Positions 33,430 through 42,894 of a stretch of DNA of 64,000 bases are shown in pieces. The DNA is from Halomonas sp. UBA3074. Its GTDB lineage: Bacteria; Pseudomonadota; Gammaproteobacteria; Pseudomonadales; Halomonadaceae. The position numbers and the translations under genes are program-made. The stretch is from positions 62,001 to 126,000 of the forward strand of contig NZ_DFBS01000032.1 of NCBI RefSeq assembly GCF_002366715.1. The letters run 5' to 3'. Below the pieces are notes generated by a model. It did not search any database, was not told the origin of the DNA, and saw only the letters and a list, made by a program, of their open reading frames with translations. Position 1 is the first letter of the stretch. Each line of letters opens with the position of its first letter.

Positions 33430-34869
33430 TTACAGCTTCGCCGTCGTGACCGCTGGGTCTGAATCACTGCTCTCCAACTCTTCAGGTGACGCGACCACGA
33501 GCGCAAACTCCTCCTCGGCCGTTTTCGCGACCAAGTGATGCTTGCTGTAAAAGAAGAAGTAGGCTGCACCAACAATGAACAGCACGATGGTGTAGTTGAA
33601 AGCACGCGGGTCGAAGGCGTATACCCCCGTCAGCGCGATCAAGGAAAGCACCAGTGCAATCCCTGAAGTGACGACACCGCCAGGGGTTTTGTACGGGCGC
33701 GGCAGGTCGGGCTGCTTTACCCGCAGTAGAATATGGCTGAGCGCCATGAGCGCATAAGAGATCGTCGCACCGACCACGGCCATCCCCAGCATCAGGTCGC
33801 CTTCGCCGCTCAACGACACCAAAAAGCCAAACACGCCGGGCACGATCAGGGCCAGATAAGGCACTTTACGGCCGCTGGTCAGCGATAGCGGCTTCGGCAA
33901 ATACCCCGCCCGTGAGAGCGCAAACACTAACCGGCTGTAGCCATAAATAATCGAGAAGAAGGAAGCGATCAGCCCCGCCAGGCCCAGCACGTTCACCACC
34001 GTTGCCAGGGTCGGATTGCCCGCTGCGTTCAACGCATCCACCAGCGGCACGCCGCTTTGGCCGATCATTTCAGCCCCCGCCGCACCGGCCAGCAGCACCA
34101 CGACCAGCAGCGCGGTGAACAGCAGGAACAGCATCGCGCCAATAATGCCTTTGGGCATGTCCCGAGCGGGGTCTTTGGCTTCTTCCGCGGCCAGCGGTAC
34201 GCCTTCCACCGCCAGGAACAGCCACATGCCAAACGGCAGCGCCGCCCACACACCGTACCAACCAAACGGCATAAAGGTGCTCGCGCCCGCTGCATCGGTG
34301 GGGGCAATATCGAATAGATTGGCGGCATCAAAATCCCCGATCAGCGCGACCGCGGTGGCAAGAATAGCGAACACCGCCAGGCCACTAATCACCATCATGA
34401 CTTTTAGCGCTTCCCCCACCCCCGCTAAGTGAATGCCGATGAAGAGCGCGTAGAAAATGAGATAGACCAGAGGGCCGTTGATACCCAGCAACGACTCCAC
34501 GGCAGCGCCAATGAAAATCACAATGGCCGCCGGTGCCAGGGCGTACTCGATCAAAACCGCCAGCCCGGTTAAGTAACCACCGGCAGGCCCCATGGCCTGG
34601 CGGGCAAAGCTGTAGCCGCCGCCCGCGACGGGAATCGCGGCTGACATTTCGGCAAGCGACAGCACCAGCGCCAGATACATCAACGCCATTAAACAGGCCG
34701 CTATCGCAAAGCCACCCCAACCCGCTTCTGCAATACCAAAGTTCCAGCCGGCGAAGTCACCGGAAATAACGTAGGAAACCCCAAGCCCCGCGAGCAATAT
34801 CCAGCCCGCGGTGCCTTTGCGCAGCTGACGTTTCGCCAGGTACGCCTGATCAATCGATGGTTGTGTCAT
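33430..34869 (-). CDS. eat: Ethanolamine permease (APC superfamily)
   Basis: A 479-residue amino-acid/polyamine/organocation transporter with about 12 membrane segments. The N-terminal KRQLRKGTAGWILLAGLGVSYVISGDFAGWNFG pattern (core GVSYVISGDFAGWN) is typical of the Eat ethanolamine permease group, and its position after eutC supports this substrate. VEGVPLAAEEAKDPARDMP is a conserved APC element. A tail with Ser, Asp and Glu follows the last helix. Transport of ethanolamine is inferred from family and context. Confidence 0.88.
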   Translation of the reverse strand: MTQPSIDQAYLAKRQLRKGTAGWILLAGLGVSYVISGDFAGWNFGIAEAGWGGFAIAACLMALMYLALVLSLAEMSAAIPVAGGGYSFARQAMGPAGGYLTGLAVLIEYALAPAAIVIFIGAAVESLLGINGPLVYLIFYALFIGIHLAGVGEALKVMMVISGLAVFAILATAVALIGDFDAANLFDIAPTDAAGASTFMPFGWYGVWAALPFGMWLFLAVEGVPLAAEEAKDPARDMPKGIIGAMLFLLFTALLVVVLLAGAAGAEMIGQSGVPLVDALNAAGNPTLATVVNVLGLAGLIASFFSIIYGYSRLVFALSRAGYLPKPLSLTSGRKVPYLALIVPGVFGFLVSLSGEGDLMLGMAVVGATISYALMALSHILLRVKQPDLPRPYKTPGGVVTSGIALVLSLIALTGVYAFDPRAFNYTIVLFIVGAAYFFFYSKHHLVAKTAEEEFALVVASPEELESSDSDPAVTTAKL

Positions 34870-34992
34870 CGTTTTGCCCTTTTAGAGTGGAACGAAATCG
34901 TCGTCAGCGGCGTGCTGTTGTTTATCAACGTTGTTCCATGTTGTTGTGTATGTGTTGTTATTGAGGTGCTGGTCTTGCGATGTGCACGTTCG

Positions 34993-35838
34993 TTAATCAG
35001 CAACCAGAAAGTTTCGCGTCGAGCTTGGGGCGCCGGATGCCGAGTCACCTTCCAGCACATCGTCTTCGCTGCGATCTTTTAATTTAACTCCCGACAACTT
35101 GAGCTGGCGGGCCTCTTTTAACAGCAGAAAGAAACGCCGGGCGGCCTCCTCTATTTGCAAACCCGCCGGTCGCACGTTGGAAATGCAGTTGCGTCGGTCG
35201 TCTCTTAACCCCGGTTCTGGCGCCCAGGTCATATAAAGTCCCAGGCTGTCCGGCGAACTAAGCCCGGGGCGTTCACCAATCATCACCAGCACGGCATCAG
35301 CATTGAGCAGTGCGCCGATTTCATCGCCAATGGCCACACGCCCTTGCTCGACGATCGTCAGCGGCGCTAGCTGCCAATCAACGGCATCGCTGTCAAACGT
35401 TTGGTAAAGCGCGCGAAGAAACGGCGCGCTATTTTGCTGCACGGCCAGCGCCGAAAGCCCATCGACCACCACGACCGCCAAATCAAAGCGCTGCTGAGAC
35501 GCAGCCGCTTGCTGGATGTGCTCACGGCTCTCGTCGTTGAGGCGACGGCCATAGTCGGGCCGCTGCAAGTACATGGCGCGATCCTGGGCATGGCTGTGCA
35601 GGCGCAGCGGCGCTTCAGACAAATTGAGAACTTGGGTCAGCTCGGTGGAGAGCGCTTCCACGTCCAACGGGCAGTGCACGGCATCCTGGGCTTGGGCATG
35701 AGCCAACTGAAACGCCAGCAGCTTGCTGGTCGGCAGGCTGACCCCGGCGCGTCCCAAGCCAATGCGCGCATCGGTAAAGGCATTCAACCGCTCCCAGGGG
35801 TTTTCTACCACGATGGGGGTTGACGGATCATGTGCCAT
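34993..35838 (-). CDS. eutC: Ethanolamine ammonia-lyase small subunit EutC
   Basis: EutC with EutB forms the adenosylcobalamin-dependent lyase that splits ethanolamine into acetaldehyde and ammonia. The 281-residue protein has the family elements RIGLGRAGVSLPT, RPDYGRRL, VVVDGLSALAVQQ, GEIGALL with MIGERPGLSSPDSLGLYMTW, and DRRNCISNVRPAGL. It overlaps the end of eutB by 11 bases. The tail after ARQLKLSGVKLKD is about 24 residues long and not conserved. Confidence 0.95.
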   Translation of the reverse strand: MAHDPSTPIVVENPWERLNAFTDARIGLGRAGVSLPTSKLLAFQLAHAQAQDAVHCPLDVEALSTELTQVLNLSEAPLRLHSHAQDRAMYLQRPDYGRRLNDESREHIQQAAASQQRFDLAVVVVDGLSALAVQQNSAPFLRALYQTFDSDAVDWQLAPLTIVEQGRVAIGDEIGALLNADAVLVMIGERPGLSSPDSLGLYMTWAPEPGLRDDRRNCISNVRPAGLQIEEAARRFFLLLKEARQLKLSGVKLKDRSEDDVLEGDSASGAPSSTRNFLVAD

Positions 35839-37243
35839 GGCGCGGCTCCTTGGGCAGGTGACGCAGGCTGTTGGCGAAGGCAGCCGGGAGCTGGTCGTTT
35901 AACCGGTGGGTGCTGACATCCTGGAAGATCTGCATCTCTTCGAGCCAGCGCTCAAACTCCGGCGCGGCCTTCAGCCCCAGCACCCGCCGCGCATACAAAG
36001 CGTCATGGAAAGAGGTGGTCTGGTAATTGAGCATGATGTCGTCGGAGCCAGGAATGCCCATGATGAAGTTGCAGCCCGCCACGCCGAGCAGAGTGAGCAG
36101 ATTATCCATGTCATTTTGATCGGCTTCGGCGTGGTTGGTGTAGCAGACATCGCAGCCCATGGGCACGCCCAACAACTTGCCGCAGAAGTGATCCTCAAGC
36201 CCTGCACGGGTGATCTCTTTGCCATCGAATAGGTACTCGGGGCCGATAAAGCCAACCACGGTATTGACCAGCAACGGATTGAACTTGCGTGCCACTGCAT
36301 AGGCGCGGGCTTCACAGGTTTGTTGATCGAGCCCGTGATGGGCGTCGGCGGACAGCGAGCTGCCCTGGCCGGTTTCAAAATACATCACATTGCGCCCCAC
36401 CGTGCCGCGATTCAGCGACTGCGCTGCCGCTTCGGCTTCGGCCAGAGTGCTCAAATCAAAGCCGAAGCTGCGATTAGTGGCTTCGGTGCCACCGATCGAC
36501 TGAAACACCAGATCGACCGGGGCGCCCTGCTCGATCGCTTCCAGGGTATTCGTCACGTGGGTCAACACGCAGGACTGGGTGGGGATTTGATACTTCTGAA
36601 TCACCTCATCCATCAGGCGCATCAGTTTGACGCTCTGAGCGACGTTATCCGTCGCGGGATTAATGCCAATCACCGCATCGCCGCTGCCATAGAGCAAACC
36701 ATCGAGAATACTTGCGGCAATGCCGGTCACATCGTCCGTCGGGTGATTAGGCTGGAGCCGAGTAGAGAGGCGCCCTGGCAGGCCAATCGTGTTGCGAAAA
36801 GCGGTCGTGACTCGACACTTCTTGGCGACCAGAATTAAGTCCTGGTTGCGCATCAGCTTGCTAACGGCAGCGGCCATTTCGGGGGTGATTCCCGCTTTTA
36901 CGTCTGTTAATACGTCACTTGTCGCGTGATCGGAGAGTAGCCAGTTACGAAAGTCGCCGACGGTCAGGTGGCGAAGCGGGGCAAAAGCATCGGCATCATG
37001 ATCATCGATAATGAGCCGGGTGATCTCATCCTCCTCGTAAGGAATTAACGCCTCGTTCAAAAAAGTCGTCAGCGGGAGTTCGGCCAACACCATTTGAGCG
37101 ACCACGCGCTCTTCGGCGCTCTCTGCCATTACGCCAGCCAAACGGTCGCCGGAACGCGGCGGTGTGGCTTTGGCCATCAACTCCGCCAAACTTGCGAAGC
37201 GGTAGCGGCGGCTCCCCACCGTGGTTTGATAGGTCTGCGCCAT
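35828..37243 (-). CDS. eutB: Ethanolamine ammonia-lyase large subunit EutB
   Basis: EutB is the catalytic, B12-binding large subunit. The 471-residue protein is slightly longer than the E. coli protein (453). Recognisable family blocks include LTVGDFRNWLLSD, GLPGRLSTRLQPNHPTDD, GDAVIGINPATD, YFETGQGSSLSADAHHG and NTVVGFIGPEYLFDG. It is first in the operon eutB-eutC-eat; AAGGA precedes the start. No eutA reactivase, EutT or shell-protein gene is in the window, so the pathway here runs without a microcompartment. Confidence 0.96.
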   Translation of the reverse strand: MAQTYQTTVGSRRYRFASLAELMAKATPPRSGDRLAGVMAESAEERVVAQMVLAELPLTTFLNEALIPYEEDEITRLIIDDHDADAFAPLRHLTVGDFRNWLLSDHATSDVLTDVKAGITPEMAAAVSKLMRNQDLILVAKKCRVTTAFRNTIGLPGRLSTRLQPNHPTDDVTGIAASILDGLLYGSGDAVIGINPATDNVAQSVKLMRLMDEVIQKYQIPTQSCVLTHVTNTLEAIEQGAPVDLVFQSIGGTEATNRSFGFDLSTLAEAEAAAQSLNRGTVGRNVMYFETGQGSSLSADAHHGLDQQTCEARAYAVARKFNPLLVNTVVGFIGPEYLFDGKEITRAGLEDHFCGKLLGVPMGCDVCYTNHAEADQNDMDNLLTLLGVAGCNFIMGIPGSDDIMLNYQTTSFHDALYARRVLGLKAAPEFERWLEEMQIFQDVSTHRLNDQLPAAFANSLRHLPKEPRHGT

Positions 37244-37453
37244 AGAGCGGTCCTTTTTGTCATGACGGCTTTACATCGCGCTGACTGCGCGTTGAGGTAC
37301 AAAACTTGCTTGTTTCCACCATAGCGCTATCACTAGAGAGGGAGTATCGAGTTTTGGCAAACTCGCCGACATTCCTTTTTACCTAACGAATACAATCGCT
37401 TAATGCATTTACCAAGCATTTTTTAAGACCGCTAAACCCCTGGGGAGAGCTTT

Positions 37454-38401
37454 ATGACCACGCTCGACAGCTCATTTGCACCAAAAAGATGCACTCAGGA
37501 AGCGTTTGATGCCGATGAGCACGCACAGAATTTAACCCGCTGGCAGCAGGAGTATGACCAGCTCAGCCCAGGCAGCTTCTACGGGCGGCTGGATGAAGTG
37601 GCATTAGAAACCATGCAGGTGTTCAAAGAACACACAGGCCAAGCGCTGCGTCAGCAGTGCAAAGTGTGGCCAGAATCGCTATGGATCGGTATTCCTGCTA
37701 ACCAGCCAGGTTCGAGGATCAATGGGCAAGCGCTCACCGATGGCGAGGTAATGTGTCGCCCGGGCGGGTGTGATTTTGAACTGGTGACGCCGGAAAAATT
37801 CGATATTTATGGGCTGGTGATCCATTTGCCCGCGTTGTTAGCGGCTGCCGAGCGGCAGGGGATCCGTTTGGATACCCGTTGGCACTTAATGCCGCGGCGG
37901 CAAGCGGCTCGCGATACGCTGCACGCCGTATCGTTTCTCATCGAGCGCCTGCTCAACAGCCAAACATTGGCCATTGCCAGCCATATTCACCAAGACATAC
38001 TGCTCATGGCGCTGCTAACGTTATTGCAGCGGGAGCAGCCCAGCACCGAGCTGCCGCCTAGCTATGCCCATCGTAAGGAAGTCGTTGATCGCGTTAAGCG
38101 CTATGTGGATGAGCATTTGGACGGGCCGGTGACAATGGAGGAGCTCTGCCAGCTGACCCACGTTAGCCGCCGAACGCTGCAGTACAGCTTTACGGCCATT
38201 TTAGGCATTAGCCCGCTGCAGTTTTTACGGCTGACCAGGCTGAACCGCGTGCGCCGCGCACTGCGTGCGGCATCGCCCGAGCAGTCCGTCACGGAAATTG
38301 CCACCTATTGGGGATTTTGGCATTTGGGGCAGTTTGCCCACGACTATAAGCAGCAGTTCGGTGAATGCCCGTCGCATACGCTTAGTGTGAAAGCGTTGTG
38401 A
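37454..38401 (+). CDS. AraC-family regulator, probable activator of the ethanolamine genes (EutR-like)
   Basis: The 315-residue protein has a C-terminal AraC double HTH (about residues 205-310: MEELCQLTHVSRRTLQYSFTAILGISPLQFLR and SVTEIATYWGFWHLGQFAHDYKQQFGECPS, quoted for position) and an N-terminal sensor domain. It is divergent from eutB, 210 bases apart. EutR-type activators respond to ethanolamine with B12; that this protein does so is inferred from position. The dyad AATGC/GCATT at 37402-37420 lies about 35 bases before the start and is a candidate operator. Confidence 0.82.
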   Translation: MTTLDSSFAPKRCTQEAFDADEHAQNLTRWQQEYDQLSPGSFYGRLDEVALETMQVFKEHTGQALRQQCKVWPESLWIGIPANQPGSRINGQALTDGEVMCRPGGCDFELVTPEKFDIYGLVIHLPALLAAAERQGIRLDTRWHLMPRRQAARDTLHAVSFLIERLLNSQTLAIASHIHQDILLMALLTLLQREQPSTELPPSYAHRKEVVDRVKRYVDEHLDGPVTMEELCQLTHVSRRTLQYSFTAILGISPLQFLRLTRLNRVRRALRAASPEQSVTEIATYWGFWHLGQFAHDYKQQFGECPSHTLSVKAL

Positions 38402-38425
38402 GCCGCTCGACAATAGCAGGTAAGG

Positions 38426-38457
38426 CAATCAGGCCAGCCTCTCAGCTGGCCTGATTG
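38426..38457. terminator. Bidirectional hairpin between the AraC gene and opgH
   Basis: CAATCAGGCCAGC and GCTGGCCTGATTG form a perfect 13-bp stem with a 6-base loop in the 83-base gap between convergent genes. There is no long T run on either side, but placement and stem strength support termination. Confidence 0.75.
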
Positions 38458-38484
38458 TATACAGCCGTTGTTAAACACTCGTTA

Positions 38485-40998
38485 TTAAGCTTGGTTAAAT
38501 GTCGGTAGACGCCTAGATTCTCGCCCTGGCAAACCAGACTCAAACCAACTGTAGTGAGCCTTGTTGTCGTCCCAAATACGATAGTGCAGCTGCGACATCA
38601 TCACCGGATCATCTAGAAAATCCAAACGTTCCAGGCGGCTCATCCCAGCAGGCCCCATCGATAAGGCGCGATAAACCCGCTCAGCTCGACGCAGGCGTAG
38701 TGGCTCAGCATCGGTATGACGTGATGTGCCTAAGGCCGTTGCCAATGCGTTAGGCACGGGGTCTACCACCACTTGGGCAAAAGAGGGCGCCGTCATTCCT
38801 GTGTTCATGCGGGTAAGCAAGCTCACCATACGCCGCAGTACCCGTGGTGGCTGCGTCTCCTCGGGAATCCGAAACAGCCGCTTTTGAAAGCTGAGCCGCC
38901 CTAGCGAAACACGGCTCGACAGTGCCGATACTGGAATGGACAGCATTAAAGACACGACAATCGGCGATAGCCACCATAGAAAGGTAGGCTCCATCACATA
39001 AACACCCACTGCCCACACAGCCCCAATCAGCGTTTGGCTCCAATGGGTACGGATGGCATCCCCCCACGTCGTGTCGCTGTTTTCCCGTGACGGTGAACGC
39101 CACTGAACCGCCCATCCCATCAATGACGTCAGCACAAAGCGAGTGTGGAACAACATCCTCACTGGCGCCAATAGCATCGAGAAAAGCGACTCAAGCACCA
39201 TGCTCACCAATACCTTGAGCGGCCCGCCAAAGTGTCGGCTTCCCTTTATCCACACCAGCAATACGCTGAGCAACTTAGGTAAGAACAGCAGTAATGCCGT
39301 CACGCCGAACAAGCCCACCGCTAAGGTTGGATTCCATTGCGGCCAAACAGGAAACAGCATCCCTGGCTCAGGAAAATAGTCGGGCGTGCTAAAGGTATGC
39401 ACGGCTAATAGGGCCGTAGAAAGGACTAAGAAAAGACACCACAGCGGCGCTGATAGATAGGACATTAAACCGGTCAGGAAGACGGCACGGTGAACGGGGT
39501 GTATGCCTTGTGAGAAAAACAGCCGGAAGTTCATCAAATTTCCGTGACACCAGCGCCGGTCACGGTTGAGCTCATCCAGCAAATTAGGTGGCATTTCTTC
39601 ATAGCTGCCTTCCAAGTTATAGGCAATCCACACCCCCCACCCCGCGCGCCGCATCAGCGCGGCTTCGACAAAGTCATGGGATAATATCTCACCAGACATG
39701 GAGCCTTTACCGGGCAGCGGCGCGAGTATGCAGTGCTGCATAAACGGGGCCAGACGGATGATCGCGTTATGCCCCCAGTAGTGCGACTCGCCCAACTGCC
39801 AAAAATGGAGCCCGGCGGTAAACAGCGGCCCGTAAACCCGCGTCGCAAACTGCTGCATGCGAGCGTATAGATTGAGACGCCCCGAAGCGCGTGGTGCCGT
39901 TTGGATAATCCCCACCCTGGCGTGCACCTCCATCATTTGCACCAGCCGAGTCAGGCACTGCCCGCTCATGACGCTATCGGCATCCAACACTACCATGTAG
40001 CGATAGAGCGCCCCCCAACGGCGGCAAAAATCGTCAAGGTTACCGCTCTTGCGTTTGACGCGGCGCTGTCGACGACGATAAAAAACCTGCCCAAAAGCCT
40101 CTAGATCCCGGCACATCACCAGCCAGGCATAGGTCTCCTGAATGGCAATATCGGGATCGGACGTGTCGCTCAGGATGAAGATATCGAAATGCCGGTCATT
40201 GCCCGTGCTGCACAGTGATTCCAGCGTGGCGCGCACCCCGGCAAACACCCTGGCCACGTCTTCGTTACAGATAGGCACCAACAGCGCAGTGCGGGCCTCA
40301 TCCACAATCGGCTCGTCGCCCACTTCGCTATCGATGGCGTGGCGGTCATGGCTTCGTAGTAGTTGGAAAAAACCCATCAAAGCGGTCCAGAATCCGGCGG
40401 ACACCCAGGCAAACAGCAATACAAACAGCGACAGGATAGTGATTTCAAGCCACTGCAGGCCTTGGCCGGGAAGGACCGTACGCATCTGATTGGCCGCGAT
40501 AATACTTTGACCAAAAATCAGCACTAATAAAACCCAGCGGCGCCTTCTGGCCACCCACTTCCATGACGCGGAGGGAGATTCTCTTGTGCGGCGACGAAAA
40601 TCACCGTTCGCCCAGCGTTTGAAGCGTCGACCAATATTCACAAAGGGGTTGGTCGACCACTGCTGGGGTGCCAACGGCGTTCGTTGCATAGGGGGCGCTG
40701 TACGCAGGCGCGTAATACCGGCGGTATCCGTTGACAGTACCTCCGGTGGCGCTAAAGGGGGCTCTGCATAGGCAAGCGCCAAGCGTCGACCCACTGACAG
40801 TGCAGCAGGATCAGTATTGTCTTCACTGTCAGTTTCGTTATCCCCACCCAGTGCAGCGTGCAGCGAAGCGATGTCGTGTTGATCAAGCTCCCCCACCAGT
40901 AACTTGTAACGCTCCTTACGATCCTGGGTCTCCAACGCCAGCTGCTCTAAATACACATCCGTTGACGTTGCCTTTGTTGACGTCATTACATCAGCCAT
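38485..40998 (-). CDS. opgH: Glucans biosynthesis glucosyltransferase OpgH (MdoH)
   Basis: OpgH is an inner-membrane glycosyltransferase that makes the beta-glucan backbone of osmoregulated periplasmic glucans. The 837-residue protein has two N-terminal membrane helices after a polar region, a GT2 domain with LDADSVMSG and the processivity motif DRRWCHGN, and five or so C-terminal helices. The ATG at 40998 overlaps the opgG stop by eight bases; a second ATG at 40983 is possible. The C-terminal soluble tail extends about 130 residues. Paired with opgG, as is usual. Confidence 0.94.
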   Translation of the reverse strand: MADVMTSTKATSTDVYLEQLALETQDRKERYKLLVGELDQHDIASLHAALGGDNETDSEDNTDPAALSVGRRLALAYAEPPLAPPEVLSTDTAGITRLRTAPPMQRTPLAPQQWSTNPFVNIGRRFKRWANGDFRRRTRESPSASWKWVARRRRWVLLVLIFGQSIIAANQMRTVLPGQGLQWLEITILSLFVLLFAWVSAGFWTALMGFFQLLRSHDRHAIDSEVGDEPIVDEARTALLVPICNEDVARVFAGVRATLESLCSTGNDRHFDIFILSDTSDPDIAIQETYAWLVMCRDLEAFGQVFYRRRQRRVKRKSGNLDDFCRRWGALYRYMVVLDADSVMSGQCLTRLVQMMEVHARVGIIQTAPRASGRLNLYARMQQFATRVYGPLFTAGLHFWQLGESHYWGHNAIIRLAPFMQHCILAPLPGKGSMSGEILSHDFVEAALMRRAGWGVWIAYNLEGSYEEMPPNLLDELNRDRRWCHGNLMNFRLFFSQGIHPVHRAVFLTGLMSYLSAPLWCLFLVLSTALLAVHTFSTPDYFPEPGMLFPVWPQWNPTLAVGLFGVTALLLFLPKLLSVLLVWIKGSRHFGGPLKVLVSMVLESLFSMLLAPVRMLFHTRFVLTSLMGWAVQWRSPSRENSDTTWGDAIRTHWSQTLIGAVWAVGVYVMEPTFLWWLSPIVVSLMLSIPVSALSSRVSLGRLSFQKRLFRIPEETQPPRVLRRMVSLLTRMNTGMTAPSFAQVVVDPVPNALATALGTSRHTDAEPLRLRRAERVYRALSMGPAGMSRLERLDFLDDPVMMSQLHYRIWDDNKAHYSWFESGLPGRESRRLPTFNQA

Positions 40999-42577
40999 TA
41001 GCAGGCAGCCTGTAGTACCACGTTTCGGACATCTGTTTGCCATCCAGCATTAACTTGGCTCGGATATCCAAAGGCTGATTGCCATTATTTCGCTTTACGT
41101 TGACGAACACTCGCCAACCGTTGGTCGCCGGATTGTGCACCACACGGCTAGTGGCTAGCTCGCCATTCTCCCCCACGCTTGCCTCAACACTCATGTTGGC
41201 ATTGCTACCAAGGCCAGCAAGCGAAGGCCCGATAAAGTCGAGGACGAAGGCAAGGGTGCCGTCAGGCTCACGCACGAGGTTGTCGCGAATGACCTCTCCT
41301 CGTGAACGACGCGTCTCATCAACCCAAGCAAGCTGAGGATCTAGATGACGGCTTTCATCGGTTGTGAGTGTAATGCGGTAATCAAAGGCCAACGGCGCTC
41401 CCGGCTCGTGGGCTTCATCAGCCAGCCACATCGATACGATGTTGTCGTTAGTCTCGTTGTCAGATGGAATCTGAATCAACTCGATACTACCGGCTCCCCA
41501 TTCATTGAGCGGCTCCACCCAGGCACTGGGGCGTAGATCATAGCGTGCCTCAATTTCTTGATAATCACTAAATTGGTGGCCACGTTGCATCAAACCATAA
41601 CCGCTTAACTGAGGCGTTGCCTGCCTATTCATCATCAGTCGTGCGGGGTTGGCCAGCGGCCGCCATGACCAGCCATGCTGTGCATCATTGATTAACAGGC
41701 CGTTAGACTCATGAATTGCCGGAATATAGTGCAAGGTCGAAGAGGGCTGCTCTGGGCCGTAAAGATACATGCTGGTAAGCGGCGCTATGCCCAGTTTTTC
41801 AACCGCTCGGCGCAAATAGAGACGCGACTGCACGTCGACCAAGGTGTCTTCTCCGGGGCGAAGCACGAAGCGGTAAGCACCGGTAACGCTGGGCGAGTCG
41901 AGCAGTGCGAAAATAGTTAAATACTGGCTTTCTGCGCTAGGTTCGACGACCCAGATTTCTTTAAAGCGAGGAAACTCTTCACCCGAAGGCAAGCCCGTAT
42001 CAACGGCCAGCCCGCGCCCGGAAAGACCATACACCTGTTCTTTGCCAATCGCGCGGAAATAGCTTGCCCCCAGAAAAACCATCACCTCATCTTCACGACC
42101 GCCCTCATCAAAGGCATGGTTGATCCTGACACCGGCAATCCCCAGGCCATCGCTATGCTTTACCTCATCGGAGATCGTTAGATCGCCATAGGTGTAATCA
42201 TCAGGGTTATAGGCAAACCCATGAACCTCGCCTTCTTGATCGATACTGTTTAGCTGGATGGCACTGTCATAATGCATCCCTTCATGAATGAAGCTCAGCG
42301 TGAAAGGTGCCCCTTGCCCGCTCCACACATTACGATCTCGCTTGTACTGTATTTGCGCATACTCTGAGTAGCTGAGTTCGCGCAGCGCATTGGGTAACGA
42401 GGTTTCGGGAGCACGGTATCCTTGCTGGGCTAGCTCCTCTGCTTTTCGGGCGACATCATCGAAACCAAACGCAAAAGCCTCTAGCGGCATGCTGCCCACT
42501 AATAGCCCGCCTAAAGCGGCGAGTGACAAAAAACGTTTGCGGTGTGACAGTTTACTTTGCGGGGCCAATCCACTCAT
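40991..42577 (-). CDS. opgG: Glucan biosynthesis periplasmic protein OpgG/OpgD family
   Basis: OpgG acts in the periplasm on nascent glucans and is needed for OPG production. The 528-residue protein has a signal peptide of about 37 residues (SHRKRFLSLAALGGLLVGSMPLEAFA, given here only for position; core RFLSLAALGGLL). This resembles a Tat signal but lacks an RR pair, so Sec export is also possible. The mature part begins FGFDDVARKAEELA and has family blocks such as FTLSFIHEGMHYD, GLGIAGVRINHAF and GRGLAVDTGLPSGEEFPRF (partial). OpgG is chosen from the link to opgH; OpgD is the alternative. Confidence 0.9.
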   Translation of the reverse strand: MSGLAPQSKLSHRKRFLSLAALGGLLVGSMPLEAFAFGFDDVARKAEELAQQGYRAPETSLPNALRELSYSEYAQIQYKRDRNVWSGQGAPFTLSFIHEGMHYDSAIQLNSIDQEGEVHGFAYNPDDYTYGDLTISDEVKHSDGLGIAGVRINHAFDEGGREDEVMVFLGASYFRAIGKEQVYGLSGRGLAVDTGLPSGEEFPRFKEIWVVEPSAESQYLTIFALLDSPSVTGAYRFVLRPGEDTLVDVQSRLYLRRAVEKLGIAPLTSMYLYGPEQPSSTLHYIPAIHESNGLLINDAQHGWSWRPLANPARLMMNRQATPQLSGYGLMQRGHQFSDYQEIEARYDLRPSAWVEPLNEWGAGSIELIQIPSDNETNDNIVSMWLADEAHEPGAPLAFDYRITLTTDESRHLDPQLAWVDETRRSRGEVIRDNLVREPDGTLAFVLDFIGPSLAGLGSNANMSVEASVGENGELATSRVVHNPATNGWRVFVNVKRNNGNQPLDIRAKLMLDGKQMSETWYYRLPANG

Positions 42578-42894
42578 TTAGCACAATGCTCCTGTACAAT
42601 CCTTTGACTGAATTCAAGTTCGCTTTTTTGCCCAATCGACATACGATAGAGTCCATTCGATCAGCTAAATGCGTCTTTATGATAATGCTCGCCACCGCTC
42701 AGACTCACACCATGCGCGCATGTAAAGATTAGATTACATTTAAGGTATAGCATGAGTCTAGACTACTTGGCACCCTGACGGACCGGGCTTTTTTGAAGGA
42801 CTGAGGAAAAAATTAGAACTTGCTCAATATGTTGAGCCACAGGGGGAGGCGCTTTTCTAGGCGGGTTGTCTACTTCTATTATTGAGCAGCAGAT
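42578..42894. other. Intergenic region between the GGDEF-EAL gene and opgG
   Basis: About 317 bases without a gene. It must hold the opgG promoter on the minus strand. I see only a short dyad TGTAA-N8-TTACA at 42721-42738 and no clear terminator for the GGDEF-EAL gene. No small reading frame with a good ribosome binding site was found. Confidence 0.5.

Noticed and set aside
36320..36838. A 172-codon open frame on the plus strand
   Set aside because: It lies antisense to the conserved core of eutB.
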